A DNA stretch of 64,000 bases from Panicum virgatum (taxonomy: Eukaryota > Streptophyta > Magnoliopsida > Poales > Poaceae). Shown one piece after another: positions 11,245-22,600 of the stretch. The stretch is taken from NCBI RefSeq assembly GCF_016808335.1, contig NC_053137.1, positions 9,846,506 to 9,910,505 of the forward strand, in the 5' to 3' direction. The number at the start of each line of letters is the position of its first letter. Position 1 is the stretch's first letter. The notes under the pieces were generated by a model. It did not search any database and was not told the DNA's origin. It was given only the letters and a program-made list of their open reading frames with translations. The translations under genes were made by a program, and so were the position numbers.

Positions 11245-11553
11245 ATGGCTTCAACAGCTGGAGGGAGTGGCGCCGGTGGGGGTGATCGTTGTCCTTCTGG
11301 AGAGAAGGGCACAACTCGAGTAGGTCGTCGGTCCAAAAAACCTAGTGCTTTTCATAGGGCAGCGCTCCGTTATTTGGAAAAAGAATATAGAGAATGCATG
11401 GCAAGGGGCGAGGAACCTCCGTTTGATCTTGAGGATTTATTGCGGCGTTACGGTTCGTCACCACCAAACTCGGAGGTTTCAGCTCCGCCATCTTATTCTG
11501 CGCCAGCAAGAAATCCGTTAGAACATTCTGCGTTCCAACGCAAGGACGGTTGA
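11245..11553 (+). CDS. Small ORF upstream of TNP2 in the CACTA element
   Basis: Encodes 102 residues: a Gly/Ser-rich start, a basic patch (VGRRSKKPSAFHRAA, about residues 27-41), a charged helix-like middle (ALRYLEKEYRECMARGEE) and a Pro/Ser-rich tail. It lies 216 bp upstream of TNP2 on the same strand. It may be a separate small protein or the first exon of the TNP2 transcript: an AG acceptor immediately precedes the second Met of TNP2 (ATGCAG then ATGGACCGG at 11770), and a possible GT donor lies near 11476. No known domain is recognised. Confidence 0.45.
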   Translation: MASTAGGSGAGGGDRCPSGEKGTTRVGRRSKKPSAFHRAALRYLEKEYRECMARGEEPPFDLEDLLRRYGSSPPNSEVSAPPSYSAPARNPLEHSAFQRKDG

Positions 11554-11769
11554 AAACCTATGTGTTGTTGACCGAATTTTTAAATTTCATGTATAGTACT
11601 CCTTTGTTAAGTTCTGTAATGGATTAAGTACCCCTTTTAATTAATCAAGATGTATGATAGATATTGCATATCTTTTAATTATTCATGTTATGTTACATTT
11701 AGTTTAATTTAGGTTTGATATATTTTATTTATTCGATACGTGTAAAGAATTCAAATCGATTTATTTAAA

Positions 11770-14700
11770 ATGCAGATGGACCGGCAATGGATGTACAATG
11801 CTGACCGACGTTCGAAAGAATTCATTGATGGCCTGCATTATTTTTTGTCTGTGGCTGAGGCAAACAAGCAGAATGGTTTTATGTGCTGCCCGTGTGTTCA
11901 TTGCAACAATAACAAGGATTACTCATCTTCAAGAATCCTACACAGCCACATTTTCGCAAATGGTTTCATGAAAAAGTATGTTTGTTGGACGAAGCACGGA
12001 GAACAGGGGGTTACCATGGAAGACAATGAAGAAGAAGATTTTGACGACCACTTTCCCGGGAATGCTGGAATCGGTGCATTCGATGACGATATTCCCATGG
12101 AAGAGCCCGAAGTAGATGTAGCAGAAAATGATCCCAGCGACGATCTGGGGCAAGCATTGCACAATGTGCAGGCAGACTGTGAGAGTGAAACGGAGAGGTT
12201 GAAGTTCCAGAAGTTGTTAGAGGACCACCATAAGTTGTTGTACCCAGATTGTCAAAATGGATTTAAGAAACTTGGCACCACCTTGGAGTTGCTGCAATGG
12301 AAGGCGACAAATGGTGTATCCGACAAGGGATTTGGTGAATTACTCAAACTTGTTAAAAAAATGCTTCCTAAGGACAATGAATTGCCTGCCACAACGTATG
12401 AAGCCAAACAACTTGTTTGCCCTTTGGGACTGGAAGTGCAAAAGATACATGCATGCCCCAACGACTGCATCCTCTACCGAGGCGAGTACGAGAATTTGGA
12501 TGCATGTCCCGTATGCAGTGCATTGCGTTACAAGATTAGAAAAGATGATCCTGGAGATGTCGAGGGAGAGCCTCCCCGGAAGAGAGTTCCTGCGAAGGTC
12601 ATGTGGTATTTGCCTATAATACCACGTTTGAAGCGTCTGTTTAGAAATAAAGATAATGCTAAGTTGATGCGATGGCACAAAGAGGAACGCAAGAAAGACT
12701 CGATGTTGAGACACCCCGCTGATGGGTCGCAGTGGAGAAAAATAGATAGAACGTACCCTAAATTTGATTTGGATGCGAGAAACATAAGGTTCGGTTTGAG
12801 TACGGATGGCATGAATCCTTTTGGTGAGATGAGCAGTGGTCATAGCACTTGGCCTGTGACTCTTTGTCTGTACAATCTTCCACCATGGCTCTGCATGAAA
12901 CGAAAGTTCATCATGATGCCAGTGCTTATCCCGGGTCCAAAGCAGCCCGGAAATGACATTGATGTGTACCTAAGACCATTGGTCGAAGAACTCTTATTGC
13001 TCTGGGGCGATGAAGGTGTACGGATGTGGGATGAATACAAACAGGAAAACTTCAACCTACGAGCATTGCTGTTCGTAACGATCAATGACTGGCCTGCTCT
13101 TAGTAACTTGTCAGGACATTCGAACAAGGGATACAAAGCATGCACACACTGTTTAGATGATACCGATAATATATGGTTGACTCACTGTAAGAAGGTTGTA
13201 TACATGGGTCATCGTCGGTTTCTTCCCATCAGGCATGCGGTACGAAAGAAGGGCAAGCATTTCAAAGGCCAAGCGGACCACCGAACAAAACCGATGCACC
13301 GTAGTGGTAAAGACGTCTTCAACATGGTAAAAGATCTAGAAGTTGTTTTTGGAAAGGGATCTGGTAGCCAACATGTTCCGAACGAAAATGGAATGGCGCC
13401 CATGTGGAAGAAGAAATCTATATTTTGGGAGCTACCATATTGGGAAGTCTTAGATGTTCGTCATGCAATTGATGTGATGCACCTCACGAAGAATTTTTGC
13501 GTCAACCTGATAGCATTCTTGGGAGTGTACGGAAAGACAAAAGATACAGTAGAAGCACGTCAAGAATTGCAACGTATGGAAGAACGAGATGCCTTACATC
13601 CACAACAGCGAGATAATGGACGACAATACTTAAGTCCTGCCAGCTATACTCTTAGCAAGGAAGAGAAAGAAACCATGTTTGACTGCTTGAGCAGTATAAA
13701 GGTTCCATCTGGATACTCATCCAATATAAAAGGAATCTTAAATTTGGCAGAGAAGAAATTTACAAATCTCAAGTCCCATGACTGCCATGTGCTTATGACC
13801 GAACTTCTTCCGGTTGTGCTGCGGGGGATTCTGCCTGATAACGTCCGGTTAACCATCGTGAAGATATGTGCCTTCCTCAACGCAGTTTCTCAGAAGATAA
13901 TTGACCCGGAGAATTTGATAAAGCTGCAAAACGATGTGGTGCAATGTCTTGTTGGCTTTGAGCTGATATTTCCACCATCTTTCTTCAACATCATGACACA
14001 TCTTCTAGTGCACCTTGTCAAAGAGATTGATATTCTCGGACCAGTATTTCTACACAACATGTTCCCATTCGAAAGGTTCATGGGGGTACTCAAGAAATGT
14101 GTTCGTAATAGAGCTCGTCCAGAAGGAAGCATCGCCAGTGCCTACGGAACTGAGGAGGTCATTGACTTTTGTGTTGACTTTATTGATGACCTTAAACTGA
14201 TTGGAGTCCCTGAATCGCGATATGAGGGGAGACTATCTGGAAAGGGTACATTAGGAAAGAAATCTTATGTCTGCACAGATGATTTCTCATTCAAGAAAGC
14301 GCATTATACGGTTCTTCAACAATCATCCTTGGTTGACCCATATATCGAGGAACACAAGAAAATTCTGCTCTCCAATTTCCCGGAAAAGTCTGAGGCATGG
14401 ATTACACGTGAGCACATGAACACTTTCTGTAGCTGGTTGCGGAAGCATCTAATGCATAACATGGATATAAGTGAACAACTGTTCTTATTGGCTAGGGGAC
14501 CATCTTGGAATATCTTAACATACCAAGGGTACGAGATAAATGGAAACACATTTTATACGATAGCCCAAGATAAAAAGAGTACCAACCAAAACAGCGGTGT
14601 TCGTATGGATGCCACGGACAATAATGGAAAAAAAGACACATATTACGGCTACATTGAAGAGATATGGGAGCTGGATTACGGTCCCAATTTCAAGGTGCCT

Positions 14701-15123
14701 CTATTTCGTTGCCAATGGGTTAAGCTATCTGGAGGAGGGGTAACAAAAGATGAGTATGGGATGACAATAGTTGATCTCAACAATCTTGGGTATAGAGACG
14801 AGCCATTTGTCCTAGCCCAGGATGTCGCTCAGGTTTTCTACATTAAGGACATGTCCAGCAAGCCAAAGAAGGGGATCAACAAGCAAAAGGATGAGCCTAA
14901 GCGACACATAGTTCTATCAGGAAAGAGAAACATCGTTGGAGTGGAGGACAAGACAGACTTTTCAGAAGAATATAATAATTTTGTTGCCATTCCACCTTTC
15001 GAAGTAAATGCTGATCCATGCATCCTGCTAGCCAATGATGATGCTCCATACTTGCGCCGTGATCATAATCAAGGGACATTTGTGAAGAGAAAGTCTGTTA
15101 CCGCTAATCCTTCATGTACTTGA
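11770..15123 (+). CDS. TNP2-type CACTA transposase (TNPD homologue)
   Basis: A 1117-residue protein in one uninterrupted frame. Its predicted role is to cut and rejoin the CACTA ends. Domain order: a Cys/His-rich transposase-associated domain at about residues 3-80 (MDRQWMY start, CCPCVHC), a variable acidic linker, the tnp2 family core (Transposase_21) at about 280-500 including LSTDGMNPFG near residue 345 (an acidic residue in the expected catalytic setting), a DUF4218-like region around 660-800 (MTELLPVVLRGILP), and a DUF4216-like region around 955-1035 (YYGYIEEIWELDYG). The start could be Met1 or Met3; Met3 fits the family's usual MDRQWMY start and follows a possible splice acceptor. Length is at the long end for the family. 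No stops or frameshifts were seen. Confidence 0.93.
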   Translation: MQMDRQWMYNADRRSKEFIDGLHYFLSVAEANKQNGFMCCPCVHCNNNKDYSSSRILHSHIFANGFMKKYVCWTKHGEQGVTMEDNEEEDFDDHFPGNAGIGAFDDDIPMEEPEVDVAENDPSDDLGQALHNVQADCESETERLKFQKLLEDHHKLLYPDCQNGFKKLGTTLELLQWKATNGVSDKGFGELLKLVKKMLPKDNELPATTYEAKQLVCPLGLEVQKIHACPNDCILYRGEYENLDACPVCSALRYKIRKDDPGDVEGEPPRKRVPAKVMWYLPIIPRLKRLFRNKDNAKLMRWHKEERKKDSMLRHPADGSQWRKIDRTYPKFDLDARNIRFGLSTDGMNPFGEMSSGHSTWPVTLCLYNLPPWLCMKRKFIMMPVLIPGPKQPGNDIDVYLRPLVEELLLLWGDEGVRMWDEYKQENFNLRALLFVTINDWPALSNLSGHSNKGYKACTHCLDDTDNIWLTHCKKVVYMGHRRFLPIRHAVRKKGKHFKGQADHRTKPMHRSGKDVFNMVKDLEVVFGKGSGSQHVPNENGMAPMWKKKSIFWELPYWEVLDVRHAIDVMHLTKNFCVNLIAFLGVYGKTKDTVEARQELQRMEERDALHPQQRDNGRQYLSPASYTLSKEEKETMFDCLSSIKVPSGYSSNIKGILNLAEKKFTNLKSHDCHVLMTELLPVVLRGILPDNVRLTIVKICAFLNAVSQKIIDPENLIKLQNDVVQCLVGFELIFPPSFFNIMTHLLVHLVKEIDILGPVFLHNMFPFERFMGVLKKCVRNRARPEGSIASAYGTEEVIDFCVDFIDDLKLIGVPESRYEGRLSGKGTLGKKSYVCTDDFSFKKAHYTVLQQSSLVDPYIEEHKKILLSNFPEKSEAWITREHMNTFCSWLRKHLMHNMDISEQLFLLARGPSWNILTYQGYEINGNTFYTIAQDKKSTNQNSGVRMDATDNNGKKDTYYGYIEEIWELDYGPNFKVPLFRCQWVKLSGGGVTKDEYGMTIVDLNNLGYRDEPFVLAQDVAQVFYIKDMSSKPKKGINKQKDEPKRHIVLSGKRNIVGVEDKTDFSEEYNNFVAIPPFEVNADPCILLANDDAPYLRRDHNQGTFVKRKSVTANPSCT

Positions 15124-15594
15124 ATCATTTTATTTATTTCATGAAATTACATTCACATTAACACACTATACTCTTTCACTAACACACACAATCTCACTAA
15201 CACACACTATCTCTCAAACTCACACACTACTCATTAATATCATGAAATTGCTTAATTTTATCTAAAATTCACTTTTTAAACGTTAATATCGTGATAGAAT
15301 CCACTTTCTATCGAAAAGCAACAGTTTGAAAAAAAATTTCACCTAATATATTTTTGCATGGTCAAAATAACAAATATGATTTCAAAAAAGTTAGATATTT
15401 CATTGACCCAATCACTTGAATGAAAATTAATTATTTTTGTTGCGTGTATCAAGTTTATATAGAGATAAGAAATTTTGTTCCATAATTTTTGGAATCATAA
15501 TTTTATTAACTGAAATAACAAATGAAAGCCAATTTTAAAAGAGAAGTTAAAAGAAACAAAAACAAACATAACATTAGGCGGGAACGAGGGAAAA
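15124..15594. other. CACTA intergenic AT-rich stretch
   Basis: AT-rich 3' flank of the TNP2 gene, with short repeats of CACACAC/CTAACAC at about 15170-15230 and no frame of note. It probably contains the transposase polyadenylation site. Confidence 0.4.
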
Positions 15595-15845
15595 CGGGCC
15601 CCTTTTGTCCCGGGTGGTAGATCCACCCGGGACTAAAGGTGGGCCGCGGGCTGGGAATTTTCCCGGCCCGCCCAAAAACCCCTTTTGTCCCGGGTGAAGC
15701 CACCACCCGGGACAAAAGGTTCTTTTGTCCCGGGTGGTGGTTTCACCCGGGACAAAAGGGGGGGCCTTTTGTCCCGGGTGAAGCCACCACCCGGGACAAA
15801 AGGACCTTTTGTCCCGGGTGGTGGCTTCACCCGGGACAAAAGGCC
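15595..15845. repeat. Internal hairpin array inside the CACTA element
   Basis: Repeats of TTTTGTCCCGGGTGG paired with CCACCCGGGACAAAA, at least four to five pairs, followed by a run of about 15 C residues. The architecture equals the terminal arrays, but the core is CCCGGGTGG, not CCGGTTGG, so it is not a simple copy of this element's own ends. It lies between TNP2 and the second gene. No CACTA terminus lies next to it. Confidence 0.85.
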
Positions 15846-17376
15846 CCCCCCCCCCCATATATTTCCTAGCTTCCTCCCTCCTTCGCCCTTCCTCCCTCCC
15901 GCGCCGTCCGTTCCCCTGCTCCCCCCACCGCTCGAGCTCCCCGAGCACCGCCGCCGTCGACGTTGCCGCCCAGAGCCCCGCCGCGCGAGCCCACGTCACC
16001 GAGCGCCGTCGTCCCTGCGAGCGCCGCCCCCGGCCTCCACTCCGCGCGCACGCCCTCGTCGGCGGCCTCCACTGCACGCCGCCGCGCCGCCGCCCTGTTG
16101 TGTGGGTATTCTTCGATCTGTTCTTCTTCACACTGTAAAGCCTACTGGAAAAGAGACAGGAAACAAAAAATAATTGCTCAGAAAATGTCCTTCTTCACAC
16201 CTAATGCTGCAGTAATTCTAAGCTTATTTTACTTCAGCTTATTTTCCATTTTACCTGTCAGTTGAAGCTTCATTTCCCCTTTGGCACTGGATGGGTTTTG
16301 GAACCATATTTCATTGAGAGAACCCACTGGCAAAAAGGAAATTCAATGTTTCAAGGAATTAAGAATAAAAACTGGTGGTAGAAAGGAAAGCTTTTGCCTT
16401 TTTCTGTATCGTACAGGTAAATGATTGTATTGACTTTTACTTTAAAAGATGCACAGCAATTATGAGAGATGTAATTTAATGATAAATATTTTTTTCTAGC
16501 ATGCTACCTGTTTGTTCTTGACCAATGAGTCCCAGATTGAATTCAGGTTTTGATGTATCCCTTTGAGTCCACTGAACAAGCCTCCTAAACCAATGCCTCC
16601 TTTTTGGCAAAACTTGAGCATTCCATCCTACAAATAACTGATTTAATAATGATACATCGATGCTAGCAATAGTAAGAGAACCAAAACTAAGCGTGAAATA
16701 TTCAATTTTAGTTGTCAAAAGAAATAGTACATACAAATGAAAGCTGGATAGTTAAGAAAAGAATATTAGTTATATGAGTTTAATTTTTAGATCTATCATG
16801 ATCAGTAGAATCGTGAAAGGAAATACCATAATGTTTCTGTTCTTCTACTGCAAATGGCTTGGTTACTGTTTGAACCTCTAGTGATTCAATCCAATTGTCA
16901 TCAGATCGATAGTGACACTTATATCTAGATGTGATCTTCCAGAAAGAAAATCAAACAAAAAAATCATATAGGAAAAAAACTATACTTATTTTGACATGGA
17001 GAGAGTATAATTAGTATTGCTTTAATTAGATGAATCTCATTACAAGCTAAAACTACATTCTTTGTGGGACAAAATTTGGATGCAAAAAACTATACTTATT
17101 TTGACATGGAGAGAGTATCATATATGAACCCAATTCAATAAAGCCTAGCAAGGAAGCCCCCAATGCAAAAGAATCATTCTCTCCGTCTCTGCTCATAGCT
17201 CGCCCTGAGCCCACGTCCCCCCCGGCTCCGCGTTCGCCCCAGTGCGCCTCCGGCCCTTGGCTTTGAGCCCTTCGCCTTCGGCCCTCGGCCCTCCGCCTAT
17301 CCCTAGCCGCAAATTTCTGGAGTGGATTATTTAGATAATTTTTAAGGGTTTTATTTGTATTCATATTTTAGTTACG
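15846..17376. other. CACTA region between internal array and second gene
   Basis: First about 280 bp of GC-rich sequence, then AT-rich DNA. A 35-bp sequence with the core TTATTTTGACATGGAGAGAG occurs at about 16975 and again at about 17084, with 108 bp between copies; it looks like one end of a Stowaway-type MITE, but no paired end was found. Positions 17160-17310 are GC-rich and precede the start of the second gene, so they may be its promoter or leader. Confidence 0.45.
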
Positions 17377-20300
17377 ATGGACCCGCGACACACAGACGCG
17401 GAAGACGAACAGTTCCTGTTGAATATGATTGGCGAAGGTCAAGGAGATGTCGCTGAACAAGCTGATGATGGCAGCAATACCGACATATATTTGAATATGT
17501 CCGGTGATGGAATTGAGGCACCATCTATTCAGGATGACGCTGCTGCTGAACAAAGTGCTAATGTACATATCAAAACTATACTTATTTGTAGTGACAATCA
17601 TATTTTCATCTGAATCTATATGAATACTATGAATGTTTTTTTTATAGCCGTCTGGATCATCGTCGCAGCAGAAAAAGACGAAGCGAGGCCCAACAAAAAA
17701 ACTGGAAGGGCGGTTCATTATAACGGAAGTTGGTCCAGATGGCGAACCGATCGCTCCAGAAGCTGCCGCCAAAAAATTCATAAGACAATCCGGATGTATT
17801 GTCAGGGACCACATCCCGATCAGCTTTAGGCTCTGGAAAGCTTCCAATCCAAGCGAGGAACGGGATGCGGTACCCGAAAGAGAAAAAGAATGGTGCTGGC
17901 GGGAGCTTAAGAAAAACTTCACGGTTCCAGCTGAATCCGAAGAGATATGCAAGCGCTGGACCCTGAGTAAGATGGCCGAACAACTGCGATCATTCAAGAA
18001 AATTTTGACGAAGAAATATATCAAGACCGGGACCACACCCGTATTTACCGGCGAGCTCGAAAAGCTCAGGGGTCACTGGGATGCATTTGTGGAATACAAG
18101 TCTTCAGAGCTTGGGCTTCAGAAGGTGCAGAAGGCCAAAGACAACGCCTCGAAGAAAGTGTACCATCACACTCTAGGCCAAGGAGGCTACAAGCTTGCAG
18201 TACCCAAATGGGAGAAGATGGAGCAGGATCTGCTTGACAGAGGCATCCGACCTGCGACCATGAACTGGCCTGAAAGGTCAAGGACCTGGTTTTATGGTCA
18301 CGGGGGAAGCTTGGACCCATTGACTGGTGACTGCATCTATGGGCCAAACATCCAGCGAGCAGCCCAGAGACTACAGGAGGCCATACAAGCAGCGGCCGAG
18401 GGAACATTCCAGCCGGATAGAGAGAGGGACGAGCTGACTTACGCCCTTGGGAATCCAGAGCATCCGGGCCGCACAAGAGGCAAAGGCGTGGTTCCGTGGA
18501 AGTATGGGTTCAGGGAATACATTGATTCATATAGAAGCCGGCAAAGAAGAAAGAATGATGAGCGGGAGCACCTGCGAAGGCTAGAGGAACGGCTCATGTC
18601 ACACGATCAAAGACTGGAGGAAGAGGTTCAACGCCAAGTGGCCGTAGCAATGAGCCAGCAACAGCAAGCGCAAACGTTGCCTCCAGAGCCTAGTGTCGCA
18701 GCAGATCACCTGTCTCAGCGGAAAAGCAGCTGCGCTTCCACAGACGTCGCCGCTGCCGAGCCCACGGGGATCCAGGCCGCAGTTGAAGCGTCGGCCCCGC
18801 AGCGATTTCCAGTGGATGAGATCACCCACCGGACACCTTGTGACCTGCAGACTGCCGTTAAGAACTTAATGTTCACTGTTGCGTACGGTACCGCCATGCC
18901 AACCGAACCAGGCGACGTGTACCACGGGCAGCAAATTCCGCCTAGATACACAAGAGTTGGCGTGGAGCAGGTGTGCCAGGGTTGGGAGACGCTCGAGCTT
19001 GATATTCCTGGAGGCGATGGGGAGAGGACACTAGCAGAAGCCATTCATGGCTACATCCTATGGGATAAGCGCTACATTGTCCTAAAGTCGGATGATCAAA
19101 CACCAAGACCGGCATCTCAGCATGCCTCTCCAAGACCGGCATCTCCGCAAAACTCCCCAAGGGCAGCACTGTCTCGGCAAGGTTCACCGGCACATTCTCC
19201 ATCACCATCATCTCATGCGCCGATGAACACTCAAGCGTCACCGTCGCCTCCATGGTCACCCCCTCCGCCGCCGGCAAAGAAGCAGAAACGGCCGCCGGCA
19301 AAGAAGGTAGCTGCACCGGCTAGGGAGCCTCCAAAGAAGAAGGAAAAGAAGAAGAAAACCAAGGAGGCTCCTATTAAACCCTGGGACATGAGCCTTGAAG
19401 AATGCGATCGGATAACTCAAGAAAGAGTTAAAGAGCACTTCAAGCCGAAGCCGAAGCCGGAGCCCGAGAAAGTGATAAATCCGATAGATTTGAAATTTTT
19501 TAAGGGAATGTGCGAAGCAAATAAGAGAAAATTCATTCCGAGAGACCCCCCTTCAGACTACGAACGCACAATTATCAAAACTACTGAGAAAAAGAAGAGA
19601 CAATCAAAGTCGTCGTCGTCCGACGTTCCACAGCTCGGAGCCCAAAAGAAACAATCAATAGAGCCTCTCGTAGTGGGACAGACGACGCAAGAACAAGACT
19701 TTGTTACATTTTTGAAAGAATCAAACCTGACGGCCGCTCAGATTGCAGGGGGAGAAGATATTCCAAAGGCCGATGTGGTCGTCAAATGGACGTTTGAGAT
19801 CGGCAAAACTCTTGTACCCCCCGAAGTAGTGTCTGTGCTTCCAACGCAAATGTATAAGCTGCACCAGCACTACATGCGTGCGATGGCCGATTGCATCTTC
19901 ATGCAGGGCGCAAAGATTAAAGATGACGATTTCTTACGGGGGGAGGCCATTCTATGGATAAACTGGGAAGAAATTTACCAACTATTCCATCAGGAGGCCC
20001 TCGACATCTCTATGGTCGCCTTGTGGGTTCTGTAAGTATTTTACTCTCCTTACGTATTGTTTTGCATGATCTCAACATACTGATCTCTTGATTTATTCGG
20101 TATCATGTAGAATGGAGATACATACTTGCAGAAGAAAGGGATACTCTCACCTCGGCTTCATCGACCCAATTACTTGTAATTGGAGGCTTCTACGCGACAA
20201 TACCGATGAGATATTCCAAATGTTGTTCAAGTACATAAGCGTTTATCACAACAAGCAAATGATATTGTTTCCTTACAACTTTGCGTGAGTGATTCCTTCC

Positions 20301-21078
20301 GTCTAACTCTTTCTATTCTGTAATCGAATTGTTTAAACCTTAACTACCAAGAACTGCCTCCGTATAATCTTGCAGTGAACACTGGATCCTAATTGTCATA
20401 ATTCCCGAGAAGAGCCTACTCGTGGTTATGGACTCATTGAGGAGACCTCCAGAACAATACGAAAATCTTCTTAACATGATGAAAAAGTAATTCTACCACT
20501 ACTCCGTCCATGACCGATAATTTGAATCACTTTGTTACTTGACTATAATTGTTCTAATCATGCACAGGGTTTGGAAAGAATTCGCTAAAAATCATCCAGG
20601 CAAATTTGACAAGGAATTGAAGATCAAGACAGATTTTCCGGTACGCGCTTGGATGATTCGTTGCACGATTCATTAGTTTTATTATATATTCATGTAAATA
20701 CCTGATAATTTCTTCTCTCTTAAAGTGTATGAGGCAGAAACCAGGCACTGTATTGTGCGCATACTATGTATGCGAGAACATCCATGGTCTGGTAGGTCCT
20801 CCAAAGGGCTGGACAGATTGGGAGGAGGAAGTAAGTAAAAAAACTTGTTAATATTTGAACTCGTATTTTAATTAGTCGAAATTAATTATCCCTTTTTTCC
20901 ATAGGTCGGGGAGATGCGCGATAAACTCATACCGGAGGAAAAGGTTATGGCGATTCAAGAACAATTCTCCGGATTTATTGTTGAGCAAGTCCTCGATCCA
21001 AAAGGCGAATTCTACTATGATGGAATATCTAATATTGACAATCACAGTAAATATGACAATATACGCGTATATATGTAA
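17377..21078 (+). CDS. CACTA second gene: plant transposase region joined to Ulp1-like protease
   Basis: Seven exons read in phase: 17377-17562, 17648-20031, 20111-20284, 20376-20486, 20568-20640, 20726-20830 and 20905-21078, with GT-AG introns, giving 1068 residues. Residues about 60-230 match the plant En/Spm-type transposase family (Transposase_24: WTLSKMAEQLRSFKK, HTLGQGGYK). The middle (about 420-530) is DUF8039-like. A long Pro/Ser/Lys-rich low-complexity linker follows. The C-terminal part (about 855-1030) is a C48-type cysteine protease fold with His917 (EHWILIV), Asp934 (VVMDSL), Gln980 and Cys987 (KPGTVLCAYYVC). In En/Spm the comparable gene makes TNPA, which binds subterminal repeats. 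Proteolytic activity on SUMO-like substrates is inferred from motifs only. All key residues are present. Confidence 0.88.
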
Positions 21079-21542
21079 TTAAGAACGAATATAACTATGT
21101 AAATATATATGTGTGTCTATGTATTAAATTTCTATTTATGAGTATGTATGTATGTATGTATTAAATTTCCAAAAGGCAAATTCTACTATGTAATTAAGAA
21201 CGAATATACCTATGCAAATATGATGGAGTATGTATGTATTATATATATAAGCACTCCAATAATATATATGTGTATATATATATATTTATATAATATTGGT
21301 CCTAGACATTTTCATATGTAAAGGAATTCACATGTATAGATATGTGTATACATATATATATAAGTGAATTAATTTATATATGAAAACTATCTAGGACAAA
21401 TATTATATAAGTAACTATATATATATGTATATATTAGTGGAGATCATACACACTGAATTCCAATACATAAGTTTTATTGAAATGCAAAAGTATAATTGAA
21501 ATAGAAAAAGAATTGAGAAAAGAAAAACATGAAAAAAAAAGA
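21079..21542. other. CACTA 3' AT-rich region with simple repeats
   Basis: Contains TATG/TATA microsatellites (about 21140-21165 and 21240-21300). A partial second copy of exon 7 sequence lies at about 21171-21228: AAAAGGC-AATTCTACTATG and the TAATTAAGAACGAATAT segment recur just after the stop codon. No gene. Confidence 0.6.
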
Positions 21543-21771
21543 GACCTTTTGTCCCGGTTGGTAACACCAACCGGGACAAAAGGGTGCGCCAGCCACGTGG
21601 GCGCTGGCTGCACCTTTTGTCCCGGTTGGTGTTACCAACCGGGACAAAAGGTCCTCTTTTGTCCCGGTTGCCACAACCGGGACAAAAGGGCACCCCCTTT
21701 TGTCCCGGACAGGCGTTCCCGGTTGGGAAACCGGGACAACAGCGGTTTCCCAACCGGGACAAATCAACGTT
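21543..21771. repeat. Right subterminal repeat array of the CACTA element
   Basis: TTTTGTCCCGGTTGG and its complement occur as hairpin pairs, including a larger inverted pair spanning a GGTGCGCCAGCCACGTGG spacer. It ends a few bases before the terminal AACGTTTTTGTAGTAGTG. The core sequence is the same as in the left array. Confidence 0.85.
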
Positions 21772-21783
21772 TTTGTAGTAGTG

Positions 21784-22600
21784 TAAGCTGCCAGACGTCT
21801 ACTGAAACTCCAATTGCATTCGACTGTGAAGACCTAAGAGAATATCCCTTAGTCACCATTGGACTAAATATATGCACAGAATACTATGATCTAAATTTTG
21901 ACTATTATTTGCTCAAGACATTGAAGGCAGCTACAGTTTTGAACAAAAACAAGAGTAGTATTATCCTGTACAAGGTTGCTCCAAATCTGCTAGTAGTGAC
22001 CACTCAATCATCAACTGAAACCTTCAGCACACATGTAATTTGTCCATCTGCAGCTGAAACTCCCAATGTATCGCATTCCCAACTGCCCAGCACCGTACCT
22101 GAGGCCTGAGCAGCCATGCTTCTTAGTCGACTTCCATTGTCACTGTGTTGAACATTTTCAGTTCAGTCTACAGACCTTCAGTCCTTCATGCATGCTGGAG
22201 TTGAAGTTTGTTTGATTTGGTGGATGTTTTCTTTTGCAACTGTGAAGCATGCATCAAGCAAGAACATATATTACTGCGTAGCTTTGTAAGCGCGTAGCTT
22301 TTGCAACTGCAAGCTTGAGGCACGTTGCATTTATTTTCCCGAGGGAGGCACATTGCGTTTGAACACGTACACTAGTACTAAGAGTAACCTATATGTTCCG
22401 TGCTGCCTTCGAAATGCCTTAATTTGGAGGGTGGGACATGCAAATTGCCTTATAAGAGTTAGTTTCATTTTTTGGAACATTTCAGATTTCATATTTTGAA
22501 TATTTGTATTGAATGAACGAAAGCATTGAATTAACACCTTGGATAGTTTATTATTAACACGAACAATACTAAAAATTTATTGCTTGAAACAATAATCGTT
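21784..22600. repeat. Right part of tandem unit 3
   Basis: After the TAA duplication (21784-21786), about 180 bp are absent from units 1 and 2 but related to 610-735. The unit sequence then resumes at ATCCTGTACAAGGTTGCTCC (21962) and continues through CCCAATGTATCGCATTCCCA to AAAATTTATTGCTTG near 22585. This is the last unit recognised in the array. Confidence 0.7.

Larger units (their letters stand above)
9811..21783 (+). mobile_element. 12-kb CACTA (En/Spm superfamily) DNA transposon
   Basis: The ends share a 13-bp terminal inverted repeat, CACTACTACAAAA, and the element is flanked by TAA (9808-9810, 21784-21786). Hairpin-forming subterminal repeats lie at both ends. It carries an intact TNP2 transposase ORF, a second spliced gene with a transposase-like region and a Ulp1-like protease domain, and a 102-codon ORF upstream, all on the plus strand. 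Length, termini and 3-bp duplication fit an autonomous CACTA element. No frameshift or internal stop was found in either large gene, suggesting a young copy. Confidence 0.93.

Noticed and set aside
15595..15845. Regular repeats suggestive of a CRISPR-like array
   Set aside because: The repeats are inverted pairs with tiny loops and are related to CACTA subterminal motifs; the surrounding genome is a plant.
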